14,802 nucleotides of DNA, taken from Gammaproteobacteria bacterium (lineage in GTDB: Bacteria; Pseudomonadota; Gammaproteobacteria; Burkholderiales; Burkholderiaceae_C). A program made the translations under genes and the position numbers. The stretch is taken from the NCBI GenBank assembly GCA_018903185.1, contig JAHIQV010000074.1:1-14802 (forward strand). The letters are read 5' to 3'. How positions within the stretch are numbered: the stretch's first letter is position 1; every line of letters begins with the position of its first letter. Positions 1-7,159 of this stretch are shown piece by piece. The notes under the pieces were generated by a model. The model did no database searches and was not told the origin of the DNA. It saw nothing but the letters and a program-made list of their open reading frames with translations.

Positions 1-422
1 GGCTCGAAGCCTTCGAGGCCGACCCCACGCGCCACGCCGTGCTCGACGTGGACTGGCATGTGTGCGGCGAATACCGCCACAAGCTCACCGAGCAGGACTA
101 CGGCTGGCTGGCCATGATGCACAAGATGGACCGCGGCGAAGTGATGTGGGTCGATGTGCTGCTCGACAAGGACGGCAACGCCGTGCTGCCGCCCGAGCTG
201 GCCGAGGCCGTCACCGACCTGGCCGACCGCAAGATGGTGGCCGCCGCCCTCGCCGCGCTCGATGCAGGCCGCGCCACCCAGATCACCAACGCCGCCGACA
301 CCGACTGGATCGACTGCCAGCAGGCCCTGCACGCCGTGGGGCTGGAGGTGGAAAACCTGCTTCCCGACTGGCTGCAGGCGCGCTGGCATGTCAAACACCC
401 GCGCGTCCGGCGCGCAAAATAG
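1..422 (+). CDS. 3' end of an unrecognised protein (partial)
   Basis: The reading frame is open from the first complete codon at base 3 and ends with TAG at 420-422, so about 139 C-terminal residues are visible and the start lies upstream of the window. A GTG at 39 could be read as a start, but it has no ribosome binding site and the frame continues coding-like before it (LEAFEADPTRHA), so I treat the gene as truncated by the window edge. The visible part is soluble and acidic, with no membrane segment, signal peptide or motif that I recognise. It stops 6 nt before the RNA/DNA ligase gene on the same strand, so the two are probably cotranscribed and may share an RNA-repair or nucleic-acid job. 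That link is inference from spacing alone; I assign no function. Confidence 0.7.
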   Translation, partial: LEAFEADPTRHAVLDVDWHVCGEYRHKLTEQDYGWLAMMHKMDRGEVMWVDVLLDKDGNAVLPPELAEAVTDLADRKMVAAALAALDAGRATQITNAADTDWIDCQQALHAVGLEVENLLPDWLQARWHVKHPRVRRAK

Positions 423-428
423 ACACTT

Positions 429-1106
429 ATGCCCGACTTCTTCCGTTTCCCCCACACCCCCCACATCGCCTGGCTGGCCACTGGCGAGCCGCGCGACGAC
501 AAAGTGCTCTCCCCCGCCGAGGCCGAAGACATCCTCAGCGGCCCCGTGGTGCTGGAAGAAAAGCTCGACGGCGCCAACCTGGGCTTTTCAGTCTCGCCCG
601 ACGGCGTGCTGCGCGCGCAAAACCGGGGCCAGTACCTGCCCCAGCCCTTCCACGGCCAGTTCGCCCGCCTGGGCCCCTGGCTGGCGGCGCACGAAGACAA
701 GCTGTTCGATGCCCTGGGGCTGCACCTCGTCGCCTTTGGCGAATGGTGCGCCGCGCGCCATTCACTCGACTACGCCACCCTGCCCGACTGGTGGATGCTG
801 TTCGACGTGTACGACCGCCAGGAGCAGCGCTTCTGGAGCACCGCGCGCCGCAACGCCTGGGCCGCAGAAATAGGCTTCAACACCGTGCCGCGCCTGTACG
901 CGGGCGAAGTGACGCTGGACCAGCTGCGCGACTGGGTGCACGCCCACGACAGCCAGTTCCGCCAGGGCCACCTGGAGGGCATCGTGGTCCGCCGCGAGAA
1001 CGCCGACTGGCTGGAGAGCCGCGCAAAACTCGTGCGGGCGGACTTCACGCAGACGATTGATGCGCACTGGCGCAGTCGGGCGCTGGAGTGGAATCGGGTG
1101 GTGTGA
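429..1106 (+). CDS. Rnl2-like ATP-dependent RNA/DNA ligase family protein
   Basis: This 225-residue protein shows the ordered motifs of the covalent nucleotidyltransferase superfamily. Motif I is EEKLDGANLGF near residues 43-53, where the lysine of KLDG would be adenylylated. It is followed by a motif III-like FGEW, a motif IIIa-like WWMLFDVYD, motif IV LEGIVVRR and motif V AKLVRADF near the C-terminus. This matches the RNA_ligase (PF09414, Rnl2/REL-like) type, which seals nicks in RNA or RNA/DNA duplexes using ATP. The protein is only the catalytic core, with no OB fold or Rnl2-type C-terminal domain, so substrate preference cannot be told from sequence. It starts 6 nt after the upstream partial gene and converges on polA. 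No Shine-Dalgarno sequence is evident, but the ATG is the first in a strongly coding frame. Confidence 0.85.
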   Translation: MPDFFRFPHTPHIAWLATGEPRDDKVLSPAEAEDILSGPVVLEEKLDGANLGFSVSPDGVLRAQNRGQYLPQPFHGQFARLGPWLAAHEDKLFDALGLHLVAFGEWCAARHSLDYATLPDWWMLFDVYDRQEQRFWSTARRNAWAAEIGFNTVPRLYAGEVTLDQLRDWVHAHDSQFRQGHLEGIVVRRENADWLESRAKLVRADFTQTIDAHWRSRALEWNRVV

Positions 1107-1185
1107 GGGTGCTGCTTGAGTTAAGGGTTGCAGGACACCTGCCTGCACAAGCAGACATGTCCCGCTGAAAAAAGCAACTTCGCCT

Positions 1186-4008
1186 TCAGTGCGCCTGGTC
1201 CCAGTTCGCCCCCACCCCCACCTCTGCCAGCAGCGGCACCTTGAGCGCTGCCACGCCGGCCATCAGGCGCGGAATTTCGGTCTTGAGCCAGTCGACTTCG
1301 CCCTCGGGCACTTCGAACACCAGTTCGTCGTGCACCTGCATGATCATCTTGGTGCCGCGCTGCTGTTCGTCCAGCGCCTTCTGCACCGCCACCATGCTGA
1401 GCTTGATGAGGTCGGCCGCCGTGCCCTGCATGGGGGCGTTGATGGCGGCGCGTTCGGCGCCGCTGCGGCGCGGGCCGTTGGGGCTGTTGATTTCGGGCAG
1501 GTAGAGGCGCCGACCGAACACGGTTTCCACGTAGCCCTGTGCCTTGGCCTGGGCGCGGGTGTCGTCCATGTACTGCTTGACGCCGGCGAAGCGCTCGAAA
1601 TAGCGCGTGATGTAGTTCTTGGCGGCGGTGTTGTCGATGGCGAGCGCCTTGGCCAGGCCGAAGGCGCTCATGCCGTAGATGAGGCCGAAGTTGATGACCT
1701 TGGCGTAGCGGCGCTGCTCGCTGCTGACTTGTGCGGGCTCCAGGCCAAACACTTCGGCGGCGGTGGCACGGTGCACGTCCACGCCTTCGTGGAAGGCCTT
1801 GAGCAAGGCCGCGTCGCCACTGAGGTGGGCCATGATGCGCAGCTCGATCTGCGAGTAGTCGGCGCTGGCGATCACGCTGCCGGCGGGCGCCACGAAGGCT
1901 TCGCGCACCTTGCGGCCTTCGGCGGTGCGAATGGGGATGTTCTGCAGGTTGGGGTCGTTGCTGGACAAGCGCCCGGTCACGGCCACGGCCTGCGCGTAGT
2001 GCGTGTGCACGCGGCCGGTGCGCGGATGGGCCAGCTGGGCGAGCTTGTCGGTGTAGGTGCCCTTGAGCTTGGAGAGGCCCCGGTGTTCCAGGATCTTGGC
2101 GGGCAGCGGGTAGTCTTCGGCGAGCTTTTCCAGCACCTCTTCGTCGGTGCTGCGCGCGCCGGTGGCGGTTTTCTTGATGACGGGCAGGCCCAGTTTGTCG
2201 AAGAAGATTTCGCCGAGCTGTTTGGGGCTGGCCAGGTTGAAGGGCTGGCCGGCAATTTCATACGCCTCCTGCTCCAGCGCGAAGATGCGCTGGCCGAGTT
2301 CGTGGCTCTGTCTGGCGAGCGTGGGCGCGTCGATCAGCACGCCGTTGCGCTCGATGCGGTAGAGCGCTTCGCTGCTGGCGATCTCCAGCTCGTAAATGAA
2401 GCTCAGCTTGGCGTCGGCTTCGAGCTGGGGCCAGAGCGCGCGGTGCACGTCCAGCGTCTGGTCGCTGTCTTCACATGAGTACTCGGCCGCCTTGGCCACG
2501 TCGACCTGGGCAAACGGGATCTGGTGCGCGCCTTTGCCGCACAGGTCTTCGTAGTTGATGCCGCTGCGCCCCAGGTGGCGCTCGGCCAGGCTGGACAGGC
2601 CGTGCGGCTTGTGCACCTCGAGCACGTAGCTCTGCAGCATGGTGTCGTGCACATAGCCCTGCACCTCGATGCCGTGGTTGGCGAACACATGGCGGTCGTA
2701 CTTGATGTGCTGGCCGAGCTTGTGTTTCGCCGGGTTCTCCAGCCAGGGCTTGAGCTTCGCCAGCACCTCGTCCAGCGGCAACTGCTCGGGCGCGTCGGGG
2801 CCCGCGTGCATCAGCGGGATGTAGGCAGCTTCGCCGGGTGTCACGCTGAAGCTGATGCCGACGATCTGGGCCACCATTTCGTCGAGCGAGGTGGTTTCGG
2901 TGTCCACGGCCACGAGGTCGGCGGCTTCGACCCTGGCGAGCCAGGTGCTGAAGAGCTCCCAGGTGAGGATGGTGTCGTAGTGGAGGTTGCTGGCGCTGGG
3001 GGCTGCTGGGGTTTGATCGGCCTCAGTGGCGGGTTCGCTGAAGAGGTCGTTGGTGGGAGGGGAGCCCTTCACCCCTGCCCTCTCCACTGAGGGGCGAGGG
3101 AGAGAAGCCACTGCGCCGCCCAGCGACTGCGCCAAACCCTTGAAGCCGTAGGTTTCGTAGAACGCCTTGAGCGGTTCGGTCTGCGGCTGGCCGATGCGGA
3201 TGGCTTCGAGTGCCGGCAGGTCGGGCACCCAGCCGTTCAGGTCGCAGTCGGTCCTGATGGTCAGCAGCTGGCGGCCGGTGGGCAGCCAGTCGAGCGCCTT
3301 GCGCAGGTTTTCGCCGGCCACGCCCTTGATCTTGCCGGCGTTGGCCACCACGCCTTCGAGCGAACCGTATTCCTGCAGCCACTTGGCGGCGGTCTTGGGA
3401 CCCACCTTTTCCACCCCGGGCACGTTGTCCACCTGGTCGCCCACCAATATCTGGTAGTCCACCATCAGGTGCGCGGGCACACCGAACTCGGCTTGCACGC
3501 CGGCGAGGTCGCGGCGTCTGCCGTTCATGGTGTCGATGATGGTGATGTGTTGATTCACCAGTTGGGCCAGGTCTTTGTCGCCGCTGGAGACGATGACCTC
3601 GAAGCCCTGTTTCGCGGCGGTCACGGCGAGCGTGCCGATCACGTCGTCGGCCTCGACGCCGGGTACGTCGAGCACCGGCCAGCCCATCAGGCGCACCACC
3701 TCGTGGATCGGTGGAATCTGCGCCCGCAGGTCGTCGGGCATGGGGCTGCGCTGGGCCTTGTATTCGGGGTAGATGGCATCGCGGAAGGTCGGGCCCTTGG
3801 CATCAAACACACAGGCACCGTACACAAAAGGAAAATCTTTGTGCAACTTCTGCATCATGTTGATCATGCCGCGGATGGCCCCGGTGGCCGGGCTCGTCGG
3901 GTCGCCGGGCACGGCCCGCAGGTCGGGCATGGCGTGGTACGCGCGGTAGAGGTAGCTGGAACCATCGACCAGCAACAGGGTGGGGGTGGGCGTTTTTTCG
4001 TCGGACAT
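1186..4008 (-). CDS. polA: DNA polymerase I
   Basis: DNA polymerase I removes RNA primers and fills gaps in replication and excision repair. From the ATG at 4008 the product is 940 aa, close to the 928 aa of E. coli Pol I; the frame extends 39 codons upstream, but MSDEKTPTP fits the family start. The 5' nuclease domain (about 1-290) keeps its acidic residues (D15, D69, E119, D121, D122, D144, D146, D191, D194). The 3'-5' exonuclease is intact: D369 and E371 in DTETTSL, D438 in KYDRH, and Y510/D514 in YSCED. The polymerase domain has motif A DYSQIELR (D717), motif B RRYAKVINFGLIYG (K770, F774, Y778) and motif C QVHDELVFEV (H893, D894, E895). The interdomain linker at about 302-318 is encoded by a repeat-like element. 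The gene is divergent from the DUF2782 gene, with 80 nt between starts. Confidence 0.98.
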   Translation of the reverse strand: MSDEKTPTPTLLLVDGSSYLYRAYHAMPDLRAVPGDPTSPATGAIRGMINMMQKLHKDFPFVYGACVFDAKGPTFRDAIYPEYKAQRSPMPDDLRAQIPPIHEVVRLMGWPVLDVPGVEADDVIGTLAVTAAKQGFEVIVSSGDKDLAQLVNQHITIIDTMNGRRRDLAGVQAEFGVPAHLMVDYQILVGDQVDNVPGVEKVGPKTAAKWLQEYGSLEGVVANAGKIKGVAGENLRKALDWLPTGRQLLTIRTDCDLNGWVPDLPALEAIRIGQPQTEPLKAFYETYGFKGLAQSLGGAVASLPRPSVERAGVKGSPPTNDLFSEPATEADQTPAAPSASNLHYDTILTWELFSTWLARVEAADLVAVDTETTSLDEMVAQIVGISFSVTPGEAAYIPLMHAGPDAPEQLPLDEVLAKLKPWLENPAKHKLGQHIKYDRHVFANHGIEVQGYVHDTMLQSYVLEVHKPHGLSSLAERHLGRSGINYEDLCGKGAHQIPFAQVDVAKAAEYSCEDSDQTLDVHRALWPQLEADAKLSFIYELEIASSEALYRIERNGVLIDAPTLARQSHELGQRIFALEQEAYEIAGQPFNLASPKQLGEIFFDKLGLPVIKKTATGARSTDEEVLEKLAEDYPLPAKILEHRGLSKLKGTYTDKLAQLAHPRTGRVHTHYAQAVAVTGRLSSNDPNLQNIPIRTAEGRKVREAFVAPAGSVIASADYSQIELRIMAHLSGDAALLKAFHEGVDVHRATAAEVFGLEPAQVSSEQRRYAKVINFGLIYGMSAFGLAKALAIDNTAAKNYITRYFERFAGVKQYMDDTRAQAKAQGYVETVFGRRLYLPEINSPNGPRRSGAERAAINAPMQGTAADLIKLSMVAVQKALDEQQRGTKMIMQVHDELVFEVPEGEVDWLKTEIPRLMAGVAALKVPLLAEVGVGANWDQAH
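3065..3108. repeat. GC-rich imperfect palindromic element inside polA
   Basis: An imperfect inverted repeat lies in the polA linker region: the arm beginning CTTCACCCCTGCCCTCTCC (3067-3085) is followed by ACTGA and then a GGGGCGAGGGAGAGAAG arm (3091-3107). Its composition resembles the dispersed CCCTCTCCC...GGGAGAGGG-type palindromes common between genes in many proteobacteria. In polA it is read in frame and encodes a Ser/Pro/Arg/Gly-rich segment at about residues 302-318. Membership of a genomic repeat family is inference from its look. Confidence 0.55.
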
Positions 4009-4077
4009 GGGGCGATTGTGGGGGAATCTCCACGCCCTGAGCCGCCCCCGGCGCTCACCAGACGGGCAGCGCCTGCC

Positions 4078-4083
4078 TACAAT
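4078..4083 (+). promoter_or_regulatory. TACAAT -10 box just before the DUF2782 start
   Basis: TACAAT matches the sigma-70 -10 consensus at 5 of 6 positions and is separated from the ATG at 4089 by only GGGGC. A transcript starting at the usual distance would begin at or next to the ATG, which implies a leaderless mRNA. The -35 candidate (TCACCA, 4055-4060, 17-bp spacer) is weak at 3 of 6. Confidence 0.45.
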
Positions 4084-4088
4084 GGGGC

Positions 4089-4451
4089 ATGCGCCATACC
4101 ACCACCCCCCTCTCCCGCCTGTCACGCCTGTCCGTGCCGGCTCTGGCCCTGACCCTTGCCCTGCCCGTGCTGGCCCAGGCCCCTGCGCCGGCCGCGGAAG
4201 CCACGGCGGTCGTGCCTGCAGAGTCCGGCCCCCCTGCGAGCAGTGAGCGCATCGAGCGCATCACCCACGAAGACGGGCTCTCGCGCATCGACGAGCTGCG
4301 CGTGGGCGGGCAGACCCGCAGCATCGCCGTGCAGCCCAAGAACGGTGCGCCCGGCTACGAGATCACGCCGGTGCCGGGTGGCGCGGACCTCACCGATGCC
4401 CAGAACAAGGGCTCCACAGGCAAGAGCCGCTGGCGCATCCTCAACTTCTGA
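4089..4451 (+). CDS. DUF2782-family exported protein
   Basis: This 120-residue protein begins with a Sec-type signal peptide: a basic/polar N-terminus (MRHTTTPLSRLSRLS), a hydrophobic stretch VPALALTLALPVLA, and a probable AxA-type cleavage near residues 27-31 (LAQA). A low-complexity Ala/Pro linker follows. The conserved C-terminal part contains ERITHEDGLSRIDELRVGGQ, a SIAVQPKNGAPGYEITP stretch and an ending WRILNF. This matches the DUF2782 family, small periplasmic proteins of unknown function that lie beside polA and thrB in beta- and gammaproteobacteria. The gene is divergent from polA and lies 15 nt before thrB, so it probably heads the thrB operon. Family membership rests on recalled similarity of the C-terminal pattern; biochemical function is unknown. 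Confidence 0.85.
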   Translation: MRHTTTPLSRLSRLSVPALALTLALPVLAQAPAPAAEATAVVPAESGPPASSERIERITHEDGLSRIDELRVGGQTRSIAVQPKNGAPGYEITPVPGGADLTDAQNKGSTGKSRWRILNF

Positions 4452-4466
4452 TCGTCCGCATTTTTC

Positions 4467-5477
4467 ATGGCTGTTTACACCGAAGTCCCGTTTGACGAAG
4501 CAGCAGCGCTGCTGCGCACGCTGAACCTGGGCGAACTCACCGAGCTGCGGGGCATCCACGGCGGCATCGAAAACACCAACTATTTCGCCACCACCGAACG
4601 CGGGGGCCTCCACGAGACCCACGTGCTCACGGTGTTTGAGCGCCTGGGTTTCGAACAACTGCCGTATTACCTGCACCTGATGAAGCACCTGGCGGGCAAG
4701 GGCATCCCCGTGCCCGAACCGGCCGCCGACGCCCGGGGTGAGATCCTGCACACGCTGCAGGGCAAACCGGCCGCTGTGGTGGACAAGCTGCGCGGCAAAA
4801 GCGAGCTGGCACCCGAGGAATCGCATTGCCGGGCGGTGGGCGACATGCTGGCGCGCCTGCACCTGGCCGGGCGCGATTTCGGCATGAGCCAGCCCAACCT
4901 GCGTGGCCTGCCCTGGTGGAACGAGACGGTGCCGGTGGTGCTGCCGCACCTGAGCGAGAGCCAGCGCACGCTCATTCGCACCGAACTGGCCTACCAGAAC
5001 CACGTGGCGGCCCTGCCGGCCTACTCCGCCCTGCCCCGCGGCCCGGTGCATGCCGACCTGTTCCGTGACAACGTGATGTTTGAAGATGGTGAACTCACCG
5101 GCTTCTTCGACTTCTATTTCGCCGGCAACGACAGCTTCCTGTTCGATCTGGCGGTCTGCCTCAACGACTGGTGCATCCGCCACACGGCGGACGACCACGA
5201 CGGCCAGCACAACGCCGCCCTGGCGCAGGCCATGGTGTCGGCCTACCAGGCGGTGCGCCCCCTGAACGCGGCCGAGCGCGGTCTGCTGCCGGCCATGCTG
5301 CGCGCGGGTGCGCTGCGTTTCTGGCTCTCGCGCCTGTGGGACTGGCACCTGCCGCGCGACGCCAGCATGCTCAAGCCCCACGACCCCACCCATTTCGAGC
5401 GCGTGCTGCGCGAGCGGGTGGGCCTGGCGCCCGGCCTGCTGGCCTCGCTGCTGGAAGAACACAGCCTGACCGCCTGA
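4467..5477 (+). CDS. thrB: homoserine kinase (APH-fold ThrB)
   Basis: Homoserine kinase phosphorylates L-homoserine to O-phosphohomoserine with ATP, the penultimate step of threonine synthesis, in the cytoplasm. The 336-aa product has the choline-kinase/aminoglycoside-phosphotransferase fold used by ThrB in Pseudomonas and Burkholderiales, not the GHMP fold of E. coli ThrB. Landmarks are the N-terminal HGGIENTNYF nucleotide-binding loop (31-40), the catalytic loop HADLFRDN (H195, D197, N202) and the Mg-binding FFDFYFAG (D215). Length and N-terminus MAVYTEVPFDEAAALL are typical for the family. It follows the DUF2782 gene by 15 nt and precedes the membrane protein gene by 18 nt, consistent with one operon. 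No strong Shine-Dalgarno precedes the ATG. Confidence 0.95.
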   Translation: MAVYTEVPFDEAAALLRTLNLGELTELRGIHGGIENTNYFATTERGGLHETHVLTVFERLGFEQLPYYLHLMKHLAGKGIPVPEPAADARGEILHTLQGKPAAVVDKLRGKSELAPEESHCRAVGDMLARLHLAGRDFGMSQPNLRGLPWWNETVPVVLPHLSESQRTLIRTELAYQNHVAALPAYSALPRGPVHADLFRDNVMFEDGELTGFFDFYFAGNDSFLFDLAVCLNDWCIRHTADDHDGQHNAALAQAMVSAYQAVRPLNAAERGLLPAMLRAGALRFWLSRLWDWHLPRDASMLKPHDPTHFERVLRERVGLAPGLLASLLEEHSLTA

Positions 5478-5495
5478 GCCCGACCCAACCCACGC

Positions 5496-6296
5496 ATGAA
5501 ACTCCGCATTGTTCCCGCAGGCACCGGCCTGCAATGGGTGAAACTGGGCGTCAAAACCTTTTTTCGCCAGCCCCTGGCCCTCTCGGGCCTGTTCTTCATG
5601 TTCATGGCCACGGTGTCCGTGCTCTCGATCATCCCGCTGATCGGGACGGCCATCTCGGCCGTGCTCACGCCCGCGGCCAACCTGGGTCTGATGGCGGCTA
5701 GCCGCGAAGCCGCGGCCGGCCGCTTCCCCATGCCATCTACGCTGGTCAGCGCGTTTCGCGGAAGCCGCGAACAGACGCGCGCCATGCTGATGCTGGGAGC
5801 GATGTACGCCGGCTGCCTGTTGCTGGTGCTGGCCACGGCCGCGCTGCTCGGCCCCTCGGCGCCGGCGGGCGAGGTCGAAACCAGCGTCACACCCGAGATG
5901 ATGCAGAGCCTGCTGGGCAGCCCGGGCCTGTGGTTGGCCCTGCTGGTGTACATCCCCGTTCTCATGATGTTCTGGCACGCGCCCGCGCTGGTGCACTGGC
6001 ACGGTGTGAGCCCGGTCAAGAGCCTGTTTTTCAGCGCCCTGGCCTGCTGGCAGAACAAGGGCGCCCTGTTCATCTTCGGGTTGGGCTGGATGGGCGTGTT
6101 CCTGTTGTCAGGGCTGGTGATCAGCCTGCTGGGCTCGGCGCTCGGCGGCGTCCAGGCGCTCAACATCATCCTGTACCCGGCCGTGCTGTTCGTGGCGTCG
6201 ATGTTCTACGCCTCGGTCTATTTCAGCTTCCGCGACAGCTTTGACACCGGCCCAGCGCCCGACGAAATGCCTTCACCCACCGGAGACCCGACATGA
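5496..6296 (+). CDS. BPSS1780-family integral membrane protein
   Basis: This 266-residue protein is mostly hydrophobic. Likely transmembrane stretches start at about residues 28 (LALSGLFFMFMATVSVL), 107 (MLMLGAMYAGCLLLVLA), 145 (LWLALLVYIPVLMMFW), 190 (FIFGLGWMGVFLLSGLVI) and 225 (IILYPAVLFVASMFYA), with a possible further helix near 45-65. The N-terminus MKLRIVPAGTGLQWVKLGVKTFFRQPLAL and the Pro-rich, polar C-terminal tail fit the BPSS1780 type of betaproteobacterial inner-membrane proteins, whose function is unknown. The gene sits 18 nt after thrB and its TGA overlaps the ATG of the FecR-domain gene (ATGA, 6293-6296), indicating translational coupling. A transporter or membrane-organising role would be speculation. 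Confidence 0.85.
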   Translation: MKLRIVPAGTGLQWVKLGVKTFFRQPLALSGLFFMFMATVSVLSIIPLIGTAISAVLTPAANLGLMAASREAAAGRFPMPSTLVSAFRGSREQTRAMLMLGAMYAGCLLLVLATAALLGPSAPAGEVETSVTPEMMQSLLGSPGLWLALLVYIPVLMMFWHAPALVHWHGVSPVKSLFFSALACWQNKGALFIFGLGWMGVFLLSGLVISLLGSALGGVQALNIILYPAVLFVASMFYASVYFSFRDSFDTGPAPDEMPSPTGDPT

Positions 6297-7048
6297 CTCA
6301 GCACACCCTGCTTGGCCGCCATGAAGACGAAGTCCTTTGGTTCCAGCGCCGCGAGGCCGTGGCCGCGGCGGGCGCCTGGCTGGCCTTCGGGGGAATGGGT
6401 GCCGCGCAAGCCCAGCAGCGCAGCAATGTGGTCGAGATGCTGGGCGATGTGCTGCTCAATGGCCGGCGCATGTCGCCGCAGCACACGGTGCAGTCCGGGG
6501 ATCAGATCCAGACCGGCCCGGGTTCGCGGCTGCTGTTCGTGATCGGCAATGCGGCCTTTCATGTGCGGCAAAACTCGCGCCTGGAGGTCGGGCGCGGCTC
6601 TACGCTCAACACCGTGAGTCTGCTGCGCCTGCTCACTGGCGCGGTGGTCAGCGCGTTCGGGCGTTCGGCCAGCCGAACCATCGTCACCCCCACCCTCACC
6701 GCCGGCATCCGCGGCACCGGCGTCTACGCCGAAGTCATGCCCGACCAGCGCAGCTATTTCTGCAACTGCTATGGCACGGTCCAGATGAACGCCCGCGGCG
6801 ACCGCGCGCTGTCCGTGTCGAGCTACCACCAGTCGTTCTGGGGTGAGGTTGCGCCGAAAAACGGCCGGCTGCTCACGCCCGCTGATGCCATCAACCACAC
6901 CGATGAAGAGCTCGAATTCCTGGCCCGCCTGATCAACCAGCGCACCGCCTGGCAGATCGCCGGCAGGACAGGCGTGAAAGACGGCAGGGGTTACATGGAA
7001 AACCAGCCGGGGCAGATGCACCCGGCCATGAATCTGCTACCACGCTGA
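6293..7048 (+). CDS. FecR-domain periplasmic protein with Tat-like signal
   Basis: The 251-aa product starts with a twin-arginine-like signal: an unusually long n-region, RR at 19-20, the hydrophobic core AVAAAGAWLAFGGMGAA, and an AQA cleavage site at about residue 40. The mature part is a FecR-type beta domain: GDVLLNGRRM, the SGDQIQTGPGSRLLFVIGN stretch (68-86), and VTPTLTAGIRGTGVYAE (131-147). FecR domains are best known from anti-sigma regulators of iron transport, but no sigma factor or TonB receptor lies nearby and there is no cytoplasmic anti-sigma region, so a stand-alone envelope role is more likely. The FCNCYG segment (C157, C159) and SYHQSFWGE (H179) look conserved and could form a redox or metal site, which is inference. 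The gene overlaps the preceding membrane-protein gene by 4 nt. Confidence 0.85.
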   Translation: MTQHTLLGRHEDEVLWFQRREAVAAAGAWLAFGGMGAAQAQQRSNVVEMLGDVLLNGRRMSPQHTVQSGDQIQTGPGSRLLFVIGNAAFHVRQNSRLEVGRGSTLNTVSLLRLLTGAVVSAFGRSASRTIVTPTLTAGIRGTGVYAEVMPDQRSYFCNCYGTVQMNARGDRALSVSSYHQSFWGEVAPKNGRLLTPADAINHTDEELEFLARLINQRTAWQIAGRTGVKDGRGYMENQPGQMHPAMNLLPR

Positions 7049-7078
7049 TAGCAGGGCAGCCCGCGTGCGCGGGGCGAA

Positions 7079-7107
7079 CTGCCACACCACTGTCACGCGG
7101 GTTTCAC
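7079..7107 (+). promoter_or_regulatory. three-unit Pho box upstream of phoX
   Basis: Three 7-mers stand at exact 11-bp spacing: CTGCCAC (7079-7085), CTGTCAC (7090-7096) and GTTTCAC (7101-7107). Against the PhoB half-site CTGTCAY they match 6, 7 and 5 of 7. A weak -10-like GATGCT (7118-7123) lies 10 bp after the last unit, the usual PhoB promoter spacing. The site is in the 108-nt gap before a PhoX phosphatase, a classic Pho regulon member. Confidence 0.75.
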
Positions 7108-7143
7108 ACAAACGGGAGATGCTTGGCCCCGTTTGTTCAACCC

Positions 7144-7159
7144 ACGAGGCCACCAATTG
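7144..7159 (+). promoter_or_regulatory. ribosome binding site and TTG start of phoX
   Basis: ACGAGG (7144-7149) lies 7 nt before a TTG at 7157-7159. The next upstream in-frame start, a TTG at 7133, has no ribosome binding site. This pair decides the phoX start: it gives an N-terminus MKSDISHPGN that leads into the usual NPHIDQVLDARLSRRGLLRG region of PhoX proteins. Confidence 0.6.

Noticed and set aside
415..420. CAAAAT as a leaderless promoter of the ligase gene
   Set aside because: It matches the -10 consensus at only 4 of 6, has no clear -35, lies inside the end of the upstream gene, and cotranscription explains expression as well.
1129..1147. Hairpin TGCAGG / CCTGCA between the ligase and polA ends as a terminator
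   Set aside because: The stem is only 6 bp with a 7-nt loop and has no adjacent T tract in either direction.
1189..2478. Long plus-strand open frame (429 codons) opposite polA
   Set aside because: It lies fully antisense to the polymerase domain whose motifs A, B and C are all intact; long antisense frames are expected in GC-rich coding DNA.
4009..4125. 39-codon upstream extension of polA
   Set aside because: It overlaps the divergent DUF2782 start and its promoter, is Arg/Gly/Trp-rich, and the family starts at the internal Met at 4008.
4122..6002. 626-codon minus-strand open frame opposite DUF2782, thrB and the membrane protein
   Set aside because: It spans three genes with clear family motifs on the other strand and its product is a His/Gln/Arg/Gly-rich shadow with no domain.
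7060..7073. CCCGC / GCGGG hairpin after the FecR-domain gene as a terminator
   Set aside because: It is a 5-bp stem without a T tract, so intrinsic termination is not supported.
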